A stretch of DNA of 38,668 nucleotides, taken from contig JACMOK010000024.1 of the NCBI GenBank assembly GCA_014378065.1, forward strand, positions 1-38,668, read 5' to 3'. Within the stretch, counting starts at the first letter, position 1. Each line of letters starts with the position of its first letter. Under the pieces are notes generated by a model. It was not told the DNA's origin. It made no database searches and saw only the letters and a list, made by a program, of their open reading frames with translations. This document shows, piece after piece, positions 7,628 to 16,527 of this stretch. This DNA comes from Flavobacterium sp. Lineage in GTDB: Bacteria; Bacteroidota; Bacteroidia; Flavobacteriales; Flavobacteriaceae. A program made the position numbers and the translations under genes.

Positions 7628-9495
7628 CTTCCCATGTGAATTAGCAGCACGGATATGTCACTGGGCGAAACGCCACTTATTCTTGACGCCTGAGAAATCG
7701 TAACAGGGCGTATTTTATTTAGTTTCTGCTTCGCTTCAATAGACATCGATTTGATGCTCTCATAATCAAACATTTCTGGAATTTTGACGTCTTCCAAACG
7801 TGTTAATTTATCTGCGTTGTTTCGTTCCTTATCAATATATCCGGCGTATTTCAGCTGAATTTCGGCCTGCTCCAAGACTTCGCCATCCAGATTATTATCG
7901 TTGACGTAGGCAGAAACTTTCTCAAATCTTAACATATCTTGAAGGCCAATCTGCGGACGTGAGAATAACTTAAACATTTTATCGGATTGAACAATTAGCG
8001 TCGATTGCTTCGCCTCTAATATTGGGTTGGCTTCTGCTGAAGTAATGCTAGTTTCCTTAAAAAAAGAAACCATTTTGTTAGACTCTCTGAGTTTGTACTC
8101 CATCCTTCGCAGTCTTTTTTCGGACGCCAGACCAATCTCGTAAGCCATTGGCGTGAGCCTGAGGTCGGCATTGTCTTGCCGCAATAAAGTTCTATATTCG
8201 GCACGTGACGTAAACATTCTGTATGGCTCCTCTGTACCTTTTGTGATTAAATCATCAATTAATACACCAATGTACGCCTCGTCTCTTTTTAAAATGATCG
8301 GCTCCTTTTCTTGAATTTTTAAAGCTGCATTTATACCTGCCATCAGACCCTGCGCAGCCGCTTCTTCGTATCCTGTCGTGCCGTTTATTTGGCCAGCGAA
8401 ATACAAACCCTTCACCAATTTAGTTTCTAAAGTATGCTTTAGTTGCGTCGGAGGAAAATAATCATATTCGATTGCATAACCAGCCCTAAGAAATTTAACT
8501 TTCTCAAAACCCACGACCGAGCGCAAGGCTTTAAATTGAACCTCCTCTGGCAATGATGTCGAGAATCCATTAACATAAACCTCAACAGTATGCCATCCTT
8601 CTGGCTCTACAAATAATTGGTGCCTTTCCTTGTCAGCAAAACGATTGATTTTATCTTCTATCGACGGACAATACCGAGGTCCAATACTTTTAATCCTGCC
8701 ATTAAACATTGGTGACCGATCGAAGCCCTGTCTTAAAATATCATGCACTTCAAGCGAAGTATAAGTCATGTGACAAGATTTTTGAAATGTCAGCGGCTTC
8801 GTCGCGTCTGAATAAGAAAATTTATCGGGCTTAATATCTCCTTTTTCTTCATTCATTTTGGTATAATCAAGCGATCTCCCATCTACTCGAGGCGGAGTAC
8901 CCGTTTTCATCCTGCCAGATTCAAAACCAGAATTTACCAGATCTTCAGTGATTCCGTAGGATGCTGACTCTCCTGCTCTACCGCCGCCAAACTGCTTTTC
9001 CCCGATATGAATCAGTCCGTTTAAGAAGGTGCCGTTTGTTAATATGACAGCCTTACCTGTAATTTCGAGTCCCAATGTAGTTCTTATACCTTTGATATTG
9101 CCGTTTTCTATTAAGAGTCCCTTCACCATTTCTTGATAAAAATCAAGATTTGGCGTACCCTCGAGCATTAATCGCCATTCCTCAGCAAAACGCATTCGAT
9201 CACTTTGAACTCGTGGAGACCACATCGCGGGTCCTTTTGATTTATTGAGCATCTTGAACTGAATGGCAGTCTTGTCAGAAATAATTCCGGAGTAACCACC
9301 CATCGCATCAATTTCTCTAATAATCTGACCTTTTGCAATACCGCCCATTGCGGGATTACAAGACATCTGCGCGATGTTTTGTAGACTCATCGTGACCAGT
9401 AAGGTTTTACACCCAAGGTTCGCGGCAGCAGCAGCAGCCTCTGACCCAGCATGGCCGGCACCTACAACAATCACATCATATTGCTCTTGAAACAC
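7624..9495 (-). CDS. mnmG: tRNA uridine 5-carboxymethylaminomethyl modification enzyme MnmG (GidA)
   Basis: With MnmE this FAD enzyme installs the carboxymethylaminomethyl group on U34 of certain tRNAs. The 623-residue protein matches the usual length. The FAD-binding dinucleotide motif GAGHAGSE is at residues 12-19, the conserved CNPAMGG at 46-52, and further signatures GRMKTGTPPR near 200 and FAGQINGTTGYEEAAAQG near 370. The C-terminal helical domain that contacts MnmE and tRNA is intact. It lies 27 nt downstream of ybeY and overlaps the next gene by 4 nt, so it is part of one operon. In many bacteria gidA/mnmG lies close to the replication origin, and here it is flanked on both sides by parS-like palindromes. 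Confidence 0.97.
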   Translation of the reverse strand: MFQEQYDVIVVGAGHAGSEAAAAAANLGCKTLLVTMSLQNIAQMSCNPAMGGIAKGQIIREIDAMGGYSGIISDKTAIQFKMLNKSKGPAMWSPRVQSDRMRFAEEWRLMLEGTPNLDFYQEMVKGLLIENGNIKGIRTTLGLEITGKAVILTNGTFLNGLIHIGEKQFGGGRAGESASYGITEDLVNSGFESGRMKTGTPPRVDGRSLDYTKMNEEKGDIKPDKFSYSDATKPLTFQKSCHMTYTSLEVHDILRQGFDRSPMFNGRIKSIGPRYCPSIEDKINRFADKERHQLFVEPEGWHTVEVYVNGFSTSLPEEVQFKALRSVVGFEKVKFLRAGYAIEYDYFPPTQLKHTLETKLVKGLYFAGQINGTTGYEEAAAQGLMAGINAALKIQEKEPIILKRDEAYIGVLIDDLITKGTEEPYRMFTSRAEYRTLLRQDNADLRLTPMAYEIGLASEKRLRRMEYKLRESNKMVSFFKETSITSAEANPILEAKQSTLIVQSDKMFKLFSRPQIGLQDMLRFEKVSAYVNDNNLDGEVLEQAEIQLKYAGYIDKERNNADKLTRLEDVKIPEMFDYESIKSMSIEAKQKLNKIRPVTISQASRISGVSPSDISVLLIHMGR

Positions 9496-9522
9496 TTAAT
9501 TTTGTTTTTAAGTTAAACTTGT

Positions 9523-9942
9523 TTATTGTTCCACGTGAAACAATTTAATTTTTTCATCTTCCTTCAAACGCATTATTTTTTTTTCCGCGATCGATTTGTC
9601 TTTGTAGTCACAATAGTGAAGAACGCCATGCGCCATGACCCTAAGCAGCTCTTCTACGAACAATACTTTAAAATCAAACGCATTATCCTTTACCCGTTCG
9701 ATGGAAATAAAAATATCACCGTGTAATTCATTTCCTACAGAATAGTCAAAACTTATGATGTCTGTTAAGGTGTCATGTTTTAAATATTGATTGTTTATCT
9801 CAAGCATATAAGCATCATCACAGAAAATATAATTCAGTTCACCCTCTTTTTTATTTTCAGACCTAATCACGTCCGACAACCACTTTGAAATTTTAATTTC
9901 ATTGTCTAGCTTAAAATCGATCTCGTAATTATAACTTATCAT
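9523..9942 (-). CDS. ybeY: Endoribonuclease YbeY (rRNA maturation factor)
   Basis: YbeY is a metal-dependent endoribonuclease involved in 16S rRNA 3' maturation and ribosome quality control. The 139-residue protein has the family's DIISFDYSVGNELHGDIFIS region and the metal-site motif HGVLHYCDYKD near residues 109-119. The first two histidines of the canonical H-x3-H-x5-H triad are present but the third ligand position is aspartate, a variation I associate with Bacteroidetes members. The start overlaps the end of the DUF4175 gene by 14 nt. The last residues FHVEQ are encoded by a parS palindrome, so the C-terminus and a ParB site share DNA. Confidence 0.9.
   Translation of the reverse strand: MISYNYEIDFKLDNEIKISKWLSDVIRSENKKEGELNYIFCDDAYMLEINNQYLKHDTLTDIISFDYSVGNELHGDIFISIERVKDNAFDFKVLFVEELLRVMAHGVLHYCDYKDKSIAEKKIMRLKEDEKIKLFHVEQ
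9527..9542. other. parS-like ParB-binding site (site 2)
   Basis: TGTTCCACGTGAAACA matches the parS consensus TGTTTCACGTGAAACA at 15 of 16 positions, the exception being the tolerated position 5. It overlaps the last codons of ybeY, just upstream of mnmG. It is the best parS candidate in the window. Confidence 0.8.
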
Positions 9943-12900
9943 TGCTTTTAAAGTATTCCCGTACTTTCTGATTGAAATTGGCGCGCAAAGGTAGGCTTTG
10001 TCTGTTTAAGATTTCAATGCTATTGAGATAATCTTGCAAATTAGCGGGAAGTGCCTTCGTTTGATTATTAAAGTCTTTAGTATTGGTTTCTGATTGCCGC
10101 TTTTGCTCCTCGCCTTGCTGTTGCATTGCCTTTTCAAGTTTCAGTAACTCATACTTCAAATTTAACGCCTTCTGCAATGATTCATTGTTAAACCCTTTAT
10201 TTAAAAGCTGTTTCTCTATTTGTTTCATTTGATCCAAGGCATTTTGACCATTTCCACCCAATCCTTTTTTGTTCAACTCCTCTTGCAGCGCTTCGCGCAA
10301 CTGCTTTTGTTCTTTGTAGATGTCCATAATGGCTTTGGCGTCTCCTTCACCGTCAGAACCGTTTTCGCCATTTTCACCACCTTCGCCTTCCCCACCACCA
10401 CTTTTGCCATCTTGACCGGCTTTTCCATCTTTTCCCGACTTCCCTTTCTCACCTTCACCTAGCTTCTTGCCTTCACCGGGTTTGTTTCCCTCTCCTGGTT
10501 TCGTACCCTTCTTCATTCCGCCCTTCATCTTCTCCGCAAGACCTTCTTGTTTCTTAATAATATCAGGCAGTTGCATTCCTTGACCCTGACCTTGACCAGG
10601 TTTCGGCTTTCCGGACCCCATTCCAGACATTGACATCTGCATGTTGTTCAAAATATCGCTCAGGAAATCAGCTAACTTATTTGCGGACGATATGGTATAT
10701 TGTTGGTGCGAAAGCCCTTTTGGCAATTGCGCGTCTACCAAACTTTCTAACGATTTGTCTAAATTATAGTGCACATTGCCAATTTCTTTAGTAATGTCTT
10801 CCGCAATTTTGGGATTGCGCAAAGACATCGCAAACAAACTGTCATCGACGTGCTTGAACTGTTGTTTTAAATCCTGTTGTATCTTTAGATATTTATTAAA
10901 TGACGGAGAAACCCTTTTGAGATTTTTAAATTCTCCCATTAAGTTCTCCTGAGAAAAAGAAAACGCCAGCAAATTATCAAGTATTTGACGCAGCATTTTC
11001 ACATCTTCCTCCATTTGTTCCATCTCGCTGCTATCCATACGTTCCTGCATTTTGGCTGACATCTCTTTCATTTTTTTTGATGCGCTTTTCTGTTTAGGCT
11101 TCGCTTTGTCTTTCTTGTCTTTTTGCAATTCTTCAGTAGCCTTTTTTAAATCGTCGTCAATACTTTTTTCCTTTTCAGCATCTTTTGGGATCTCGATTGG
11201 TGTTTTTAATTCCTTATTCTCCTTCTCAAGATCTTTTAAATCTTCTTGTATTTTATCGAATTCCTTATTGATCTCTTCTTGCTTATCGGCGTTGTTTTCT
11301 TTCTCTTTCTCAGACAACTGCTCTTGTTTTTCGGAAAGCTTGTCGAGTTTGTCGGCTAATTGCTCCGCCTTTTTCTCTACATAATACTTTTTGGTCAATT
11401 CAACCAACTGCTCTAGATTTTTGGTTTGGTTTTTACTGTTTTGTTTGAACTGGTCTAATTTCTCTAACAACTCCTCATTTTTTATTTTATCGTTGAGCGC
11501 TTTAAGCTCTTCCAATAGTTTTTTATTTTTCTCCAGGTCTTTATCGGCATTTTCCAGACGCTTTTGAAGTTCTTCTTTAAACTCATCTTTTTTATCTGTC
11601 TTAAATTGATCCAGATTTTCTTTCATTTTCTCGGCAAATTGCTTCATCATCTGATCCTGCTGCTTCTGACGTTGGAGGAAATCATTTACTTTCTGCTGAT
11701 CTTTAAATTCTAAACTCTCTTTTTCTTTGCCTGACTTCTGGATTTTTTCCATCTCCGAAATCTGCTTCTCCTGATTTTTTAAAGACTTTTGTAAACTACT
11801 GATATTATCATTTTGCTGCTGCAACATTTGGTCCTCTTTTTCTACATCGGTAGTAATTCTATTGGAGAAAACCGCCGATTTTGTGCTCTTAAAACTGTGG
11901 AGCGCATCATTGTCAGACACTTCAAAATAGTAGTCATACGAGATGCCCTGCTCTACTGGCAGTTTACTAGGAAATGAAAATACAAACTGATCATAAATAT
12001 CTTTCTTTACCGGAAGAATACCGCGTTTTGCCGTCTCCGGCTTGTCTTTCTGGTAATAAATCACTAGCAGCTTAGACAATCCATAATCGTCTGAAATTTG
12101 ACCCAATACATAATTCTTGTCGACTTTTAAACTGTCTGGCGCACTGTTAACGTTGATCGTTGGATACTGGTCTTTAATGACTGAAATCTGATAATTGAGT
12201 TTTTCATAATTCTTTACTTTCTCGTTTGAGGTAAGAATCTGATAAGAAGTGTTTTGAGCAATGCTTTTAGATAGGGTAAACGTATCGTCTGATTTAACAA
12301 AAGGAATATTAGAATTTAAATCGGCCCAATCTACCCTTTGCGTGGCCGCTGTGGTCATTTTCCAGGTCACCCGCGTTCCTTCTGGAAGCATCGCGTTGCC
12401 AGTTCCCTTTATGATAGTTGCTTTTTTATTAAGGTAAGCAGGGAAATTCAGCTGCATTTCAAAATTAGCAATCGACGGCACCACCACCACATTTAATTCG
12501 TAATTGGCCGAAGAAACTTCATTGGCTTCTATGTAGAAAGAAACATTAGCCAACGGTTTTGCAATTTTAAATTGAAATTCCCCAGGCTTGGAAGTTTCCA
12601 TAAAATAACGTTCCTTTCCGATAAAAATCATTGCATTCTCTGGTACAATAGTGCCTTCAGATTTAACGCGTACAACGAAATCTTTGTTCTGTTCGGTCTG
12701 TAAATTCGCATTCAATACTATAAATCTAAAAGGTGCAGGCGGCAAAAATTGCTCTTTAAAATGCACCACTCTATTTAGGCTTTGCGAAATCATGCCGCTA
12801 TTTCCCGAAACGTAAAAAAACGCAAAGAAAAGTATCGGCAGTATCGCTAACGGAAGATATTTTTTGTTGTGATTAAAATTAATCGCCTTTCCAAAAGCAA

Positions 12901-13312
12901 TCGGCTGCAGATTGCTGGCTTTTTGTTCAATCGAGGCCAGCAACAATTCTGACTGGTTTCTGTCCTCAGACAGCTGAAGAAAATTGGTTAGCTTGTCGCT
13001 CACCTCTTTAAAATGCTGACCAATAATTCGAGACGCTTCGGGATAATCAATGCCTTTTTGAAGTTTCAACAGTTTGAATATTGGAAACAATATAAACCGC
13101 AACAATAACAACAGTTCTACTGCAATAAATGCCCAAAACAAAATGGTTCTGCCAATGGGTTTTAGCCACAAAAAATATTCAACGAATAGCGTAAACAACA
13201 GATAAAGCAATCCAAGGCCAATAAAGAAAATCATGCCACGAAGCAATTCGTTGGTGTAATACTTCTTGATAAATGATTCTAATTTCTGATAAATTATGCT
13301 TGAAGATTCCAA
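9929..13312 (-). CDS. DUF4175-family large membrane/coiled-coil protein
   Basis: This 1127-residue protein matches the layout of Flavobacterial DUF4175 proteins of unknown function. Two hydrophobic segments at about residues 25-50 and 52-82 and a third at about 152-171 anchor the N-terminus. A beta-rich, probably extracytoplasmic region covers about 180-480. From about 495 to 800 the chain is extremely Lys/Glu/Gln rich and should form long coiled coils. Residues about 955-995 are a Gly/Lys/Glu low-complexity linker (GEKGKSGKDGKAG), followed by further helices. It heads the operon with ybeY, mnmG, the lipoprotein and the methyltransferase. The start is the ATG at 13312, with a TACTTTTA element upstream. 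No catalytic motif is seen; a structural or envelope role is only a guess. Confidence 0.8.
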   Translation of the reverse strand: MESSSIIYQKLESFIKKYYTNELLRGMIFFIGLGLLYLLFTLFVEYFLWLKPIGRTILFWAFIAVELLLLLRFILFPIFKLLKLQKGIDYPEASRIIGQHFKEVSDKLTNFLQLSEDRNQSELLLASIEQKASNLQPIAFGKAINFNHNKKYLPLAILPILFFAFFYVSGNSGMISQSLNRVVHFKEQFLPPAPFRFIVLNANLQTEQNKDFVVRVKSEGTIVPENAMIFIGKERYFMETSKPGEFQFKIAKPLANVSFYIEANEVSSANYELNVVVVPSIANFEMQLNFPAYLNKKATIIKGTGNAMLPEGTRVTWKMTTAATQRVDWADLNSNIPFVKSDDTFTLSKSIAQNTSYQILTSNEKVKNYEKLNYQISVIKDQYPTINVNSAPDSLKVDKNYVLGQISDDYGLSKLLVIYYQKDKPETAKRGILPVKKDIYDQFVFSFPSKLPVEQGISYDYYFEVSDNDALHSFKSTKSAVFSNRITTDVEKEDQMLQQQNDNISSLQKSLKNQEKQISEMEKIQKSGKEKESLEFKDQQKVNDFLQRQKQQDQMMKQFAEKMKENLDQFKTDKKDEFKEELQKRLENADKDLEKNKKLLEELKALNDKIKNEELLEKLDQFKQNSKNQTKNLEQLVELTKKYYVEKKAEQLADKLDKLSEKQEQLSEKEKENNADKQEEINKEFDKIQEDLKDLEKENKELKTPIEIPKDAEKEKSIDDDLKKATEELQKDKKDKAKPKQKSASKKMKEMSAKMQERMDSSEMEQMEEDVKMLRQILDNLLAFSFSQENLMGEFKNLKRVSPSFNKYLKIQQDLKQQFKHVDDSLFAMSLRNPKIAEDITKEIGNVHYNLDKSLESLVDAQLPKGLSHQQYTISSANKLADFLSDILNNMQMSMSGMGSGKPKPGQGQGQGMQLPDIIKKQEGLAEKMKGGMKKGTKPGEGNKPGEGKKLGEGEKGKSGKDGKAGQDGKSGGGEGEGGENGENGSDGEGDAKAIMDIYKEQKQLREALQEELNKKGLGGNGQNALDQMKQIEKQLLNKGFNNESLQKALNLKYELLKLEKAMQQQGEEQKRQSETNTKDFNNQTKALPANLQDYLNSIEILNRQSLPLRANFNQKVREYFKSNDKL

Positions 13313-13338
13313 TAATTTAAATTTATTTTTACACCTGC

Positions 13339-13346
13339 TAAAAGTA
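13339..13346 (-). promoter_or_regulatory. Probable -7 element for the DUF4175-mnmG operon
   Basis: The minus strand reads TACTTTTA, one base off TAnnTTTG, 26 nt upstream of the operon's first ATG. No convincing -33 TTG was found at the right distance, so support is moderate. Confidence 0.4.
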
Positions 13347-13395
13347 CGATTTTATCTGACTGACTAAACGTTAAAAAAACCGCAAACTTTTGGAC

Positions 13396-13426
13396 TTTGA
13401 AAATCTAAATAAAATGCCTATTTTTA
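13396..13426 (+). promoter_or_regulatory. Probable -33/-7 promoter of the alkB-like gene
   Basis: TTTG at 13396-13399 is followed after 19 nt by TATTTTTA (13419-13426), close to the Bacteroidetes promoter pattern with a final A instead of G. The ATG at 13446 lies 19 nt downstream. Confidence 0.45.
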
Positions 13427-13445
13427 TGGTTTAAAGCAACTGGCT

Positions 13446-14498
13446 ATGAAATATTTATATGCTTACAGCGTTCCGGTTATTGGAATTGCTGGAATTTATT
13501 ACGGTGGAATTTGGAGTTTCTCCGGCTTGTGGTTTGCATTTGTATTGATTCCCATTCTGGAGTTAATTTTGCCCATTGACAAAAGCAATTACGACGATAA
13601 AGCAGCGTCAAAAAGACTAAAAAACAGGCTGTTTGATGCGCTATTGTATGCCAACGTCGCGATCGTTTATGGCGCTTTAATTTTCTGCTTGTACAAAATT
13701 GCCTATACCAACCTGTCGCTTATCGAAATAATCGGGATGACCTTAAGTCTCGGAATAATTTTAGGATCGAACGGAATAAATGTCGCCCATGAACTCGGAC
13801 ATCGTTCCAATGCATTTGAAAAATTATTAGCTAAAGTACTGTTGATTCCGAGTCATTACACCCATTTTTTTATCGAACACAACTACGGACACCATTTGCA
13901 TGTCGCTACTCCCCAAGATCCATCTACTGCCAAATACAACCAGAATTTATATTCGTTTTGGCTGCAGACCGTCACCGGAACTTACACAAAAGCGTGGCAA
14001 ATTCAACGAAAATTAAATGCTGCCGAAGAACGTCCCTTTTTCTCTGTAAAACACGACATGTTTTGGTTTGCAATGATTCAATTGGCTTATTTAATTTTAG
14101 TAATGACACTCTTCGGATTTAAGGCACTTTTATTTGCGGTATTCGCGGGTATTGTAGGGTTGCTTTTGTTGGAAACCATTAATTATATTGAACATTACGG
14201 TTTAAAAAGGAAACAATTACCGTCTGGCAGGTATGAGCGTGTTTCAGAGCAACATTCTTGGAATTCAAACCATATCTTAGGAAGAATTATGTTGTATGAA
14301 CTTACCAGACACAGCGATCACCACTTTAAATCACAAAAAAAATACCAAATCTTAGAATACCACGATCAGAGTCCGCAACTGCCATTTGGCTATCCGACCA
14401 GTATGGTTTTATCTTTTTTTCCGCCTTTATGGTTCGCGGTGATGAACAATAGAATTCCCTTGGAAATGAAAGAACAGAAACCCATTGCAATGCCTTAA
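13446..14498 (+). CDS. AlkB-type alkane 1-monooxygenase / membrane fatty acid desaturase family
   Basis: This integral membrane di-iron enzyme of 350 residues hydroxylates terminal methyl groups of alkanes or related aliphatic chains in characterised relatives. All four histidine signatures of the AlkB branch are present in order: HELGHR near residue 115, EHNYGHH near 144, NYIEHYGL near 246 and RHSDHH near 288. Hydrophobic segments near residues 5-40, 60-110 and 200-240 fit a multi-span topology. No rubredoxin or rubredoxin reductase gene, the usual electron donors, is adjacent. It has its own promoter and is followed 65 nt later by gltX, which has a separate promoter. The enzyme class is secure; whether the substrate is an alkane, a fatty acid or something else is not shown. 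Confidence 0.87.
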   Translation: MKYLYAYSVPVIGIAGIYYGGIWSFSGLWFAFVLIPILELILPIDKSNYDDKAASKRLKNRLFDALLYANVAIVYGALIFCLYKIAYTNLSLIEIIGMTLSLGIILGSNGINVAHELGHRSNAFEKLLAKVLLIPSHYTHFFIEHNYGHHLHVATPQDPSTAKYNQNLYSFWLQTVTGTYTKAWQIQRKLNAAEERPFFSVKHDMFWFAMIQLAYLILVMTLFGFKALLFAVFAGIVGLLLLETINYIEHYGLKRKQLPSGRYERVSEQHSWNSNHILGRIMLYELTRHSDHHFKSQKKYQILEYHDQSPQLPFGYPTSMVLSFFPPLWFAVMNNRIPLEMKEQKPIAMP

Positions 14499-14539
14499 TT
14501 TCTTTGTAAATTGTAAGCACAAAGCAAAAAGGAACTTCT

Positions 14540-14547
14540 TATCTTTG
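14540..14547 (+). promoter_or_regulatory. -7 promoter element for gltX
   Basis: TATCTTTG is a full match to TAnnTTTG, 16 nt upstream of the gltX ATG. This predicts a short leader of about 12 nt. No clear -33 TTG is found at 19-21 nt. Confidence 0.6.
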
Positions 14548-14563
14548 CACAAAATTTTACAAA

Positions 14564-16069
14564 ATGTCTAAACCAATCCGCGTGCGTTTTGCGCCGAGTC
14601 CAACCGGACCTTTACATATTGGCGGGGTTAGAACCGCCCTTTTCAATTATTTGTTTGCCAAAAAAAATAACGGTACTTTCTTTTTGCGAATTGAAGATAC
14701 TGATCAAAATAGATTTGTTCCTGGAGCGGAAGAATATATCTTGGAAGCATTAAACTGGCTCGGGATTTCGCCTTCTGAAACGGTTGGAAAAAACGAGCGG
14801 TTTGGCCCCTACCGCCAAAGCGAAAGAAAACACTTGTACCGCCAATATGCCGATCAACTGATTGCCTCTGGAAATGCCTACTACGCCTTCGACACAAATG
14901 AAGCATTGGATTTTCAACGAAGACAGCATGAAGAAAAAGGAGAAACTTTTATTTACAACCACCACAATCGCGAAAAACTAGACAATTCTTTGGTGGTTGA
15001 TGCCAAGGAAACTCAGTTACGAATTGACAATGGAGAAGCCTACGTCATTCGTTTTAAAACACCCGTAAATGAAACTTTGCATTTGCAGGATATGATTCGC
15101 GGCGATATCAAATTTGAGACAAATCTATTAGACGATAAAGTGCTGTTTAAAAGTGATGGAATGCCAACCTACCATTTGGCAAACATTGTTGATGATCATC
15201 TGATGCAGACCTCACATGTTATCCGGGGAGAAGAATGGCTGCCATCAATGCCGCTTCATGTTTTATTATACCGTGCCTTAAATTGGGAAGCGCCCGAATT
15301 TGCGCATTTGCCGTTGATTTTGAAGCCCATCGGAAACGGAAAATTATCCAAACGCGATGGTGATAAAATGGGATTTCCGGTTTTTCCATTGGAGTGGAAA
15401 ACTGAGGAGGCAACTTTATCAGGATATAGAGAGAAGGGATATTTCCCCGAAGCAGTAGTCAACTTTTTAGCTTTGTTGGGGTGGAATGATGGCACTGAAA
15501 AAGAATTGTTTTCACTCGAAGAATTGGTCGATGTCTTCGATTTAAAGCGCGTTCACAAAGCCGGAGCCAAATTTGATCCTGAAAAAAACAAGTGGTTCAA
15601 TCACCATTATCTTCTCCAGCAAAACGATGCTGATTTGGCTAAAGCCTTCGCCCCTATGGTTTATGAAAAAGGCATCGCTGTCGATGATACCACCTTGGTC
15701 AAAATCGTGGCGTCGATAAAAGAACGTGCGCATTTTGTGTCGGAGTTTTGGGATTTGAGTGATTTTTTCTTTGTAGCGCCTACTGCGTATGATGAAAAAG
15801 GAATTAAAAACTGGAAAGCAGAAACCCCAGAATTAATGCAGGAAGTAGTTTCTGTCTTAACTTCGATAAACGAATTTAATTCTTCAAACATCGAGTCGGT
15901 CGTCAAAGATTGGATGACCAAAAATGAAATCGGAATGGGGAGAGTTATGCAACCGCTGCGTCTGAGCGTGGTCGGTGCATTAAAAGGGCCGCACTTGTTT
16001 GATATTATTGACTTGATTGGAAAAGAAGAAACCATTAAGCGAATAAAGACCGCTTTGGCAATCTTATAG
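14564..16069 (+). CDS. gltX: Glutamyl-tRNA synthetase
   Basis: This class I aminoacyl-tRNA synthetase charges tRNA-Glu with glutamate in the cytosol. The 501-residue protein has the ATP-binding HIGH-type motif (PLHIGG, residues 16-21) after the conserved RFAPSPTG, and the second signature KLSKRDG near 259-265. The middle region contains the expected DDHLMQTSHVIRGEEWLPS segment. The C-terminal anticodon-binding helical domain is complete. Because glnS is also present in the window, this GluRS is probably the discriminating type. It is monocistronic by context, with a TAnnTTTG promoter just upstream and a decayed minus-strand ORF beyond its stop. Confidence 0.97.
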   Translation: MSKPIRVRFAPSPTGPLHIGGVRTALFNYLFAKKNNGTFFLRIEDTDQNRFVPGAEEYILEALNWLGISPSETVGKNERFGPYRQSERKHLYRQYADQLIASGNAYYAFDTNEALDFQRRQHEEKGETFIYNHHNREKLDNSLVVDAKETQLRIDNGEAYVIRFKTPVNETLHLQDMIRGDIKFETNLLDDKVLFKSDGMPTYHLANIVDDHLMQTSHVIRGEEWLPSMPLHVLLYRALNWEAPEFAHLPLILKPIGNGKLSKRDGDKMGFPVFPLEWKTEEATLSGYREKGYFPEAVVNFLALLGWNDGTEKELFSLEELVDVFDLKRVHKAGAKFDPEKNKWFNHHYLLQQNDADLAKAFAPMVYEKGIAVDDTTLVKIVASIKERAHFVSEFWDLSDFFFVAPTAYDEKGIKNWKAETPELMQEVVSVLTSINEFNSSNIESVVKDWMTKNEIGMGRVMQPLRLSVVGALKGPHLFDIIDLIGKEETIKRIKTALAIL

Positions 16070-16074
16070 AAAAA

Positions 16075-16359
16075 AGACTGATTAATTAATGTATTTTTAA
16101 ATTCTGGTTCAGTCATTTGACTGGAAAGATTTGCACCATAACTAAATCTGTCAGGCATATAAACATACAATATTTCGCTCGTTTCAAAATCTACAATAAT
16201 CTTAAAGAACACGGTTCTCGAAACTTGAGCAACTGCAATACGATTGAATTCTTGAATAAAATTGAGGTAATCTTTGAGTTCCTCTGCTTTTTTGAGAACG
16301 CCTAATTTTTTAAAAATCTTAGGATCTTCTTTAATAATTTCAACAATAAGGTTTGGTTT
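16075..16359 (-). pseudogene. Decayed or truncated ORF of unknown family
   Basis: The gap between gltX and the OMP gene (16070-16527) is not empty. On the minus strand an open frame of about 95 codons runs from a stop at 16360-16362 to the gltX end. It reads like genuine protein, with phrases such as KIFKKLGVLKKAEELKDYL and YVYMPDRFSYG. There is no ATG near its 5' end and no stop before it runs antisense into gltX, so both ends seem lost. It may be the remnant of a small gene whose 3' end was deleted. The family is not recognised. The alternative is a chance open frame, though the composition is protein-like. The rest of the gap (16360-16527) shows nothing I recognise. Confidence 0.35.
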
Positions 16360-16527
16360 TTAGCTTTTTGAAATCTTGCTTTTCCCTATAAATTTAGGAC
16401 TGATTTAAGCTTTTGATATTAATGAGGTGACTAATAAAACGGCAATGTATATTTTTTTTTGTAAAAATTGAGGTCATATTTAAAAATCAGTACAACTATG
16501 TCGGCAGTAAAAATTAGCGAATACCTT

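Noticed and set aside
8202..8207. CACGTG core inside mnmG as a third parS
   Set aside because: Flanking bases do not match the parS consensus beyond the hexamer; it is probably chance in coding sequence.
16117..16305. Plus-strand 62-codon ORF downstream of gltX
   Set aside because: Its sequence is not protein-like and it lies opposite the more convincing minus-strand remnant.
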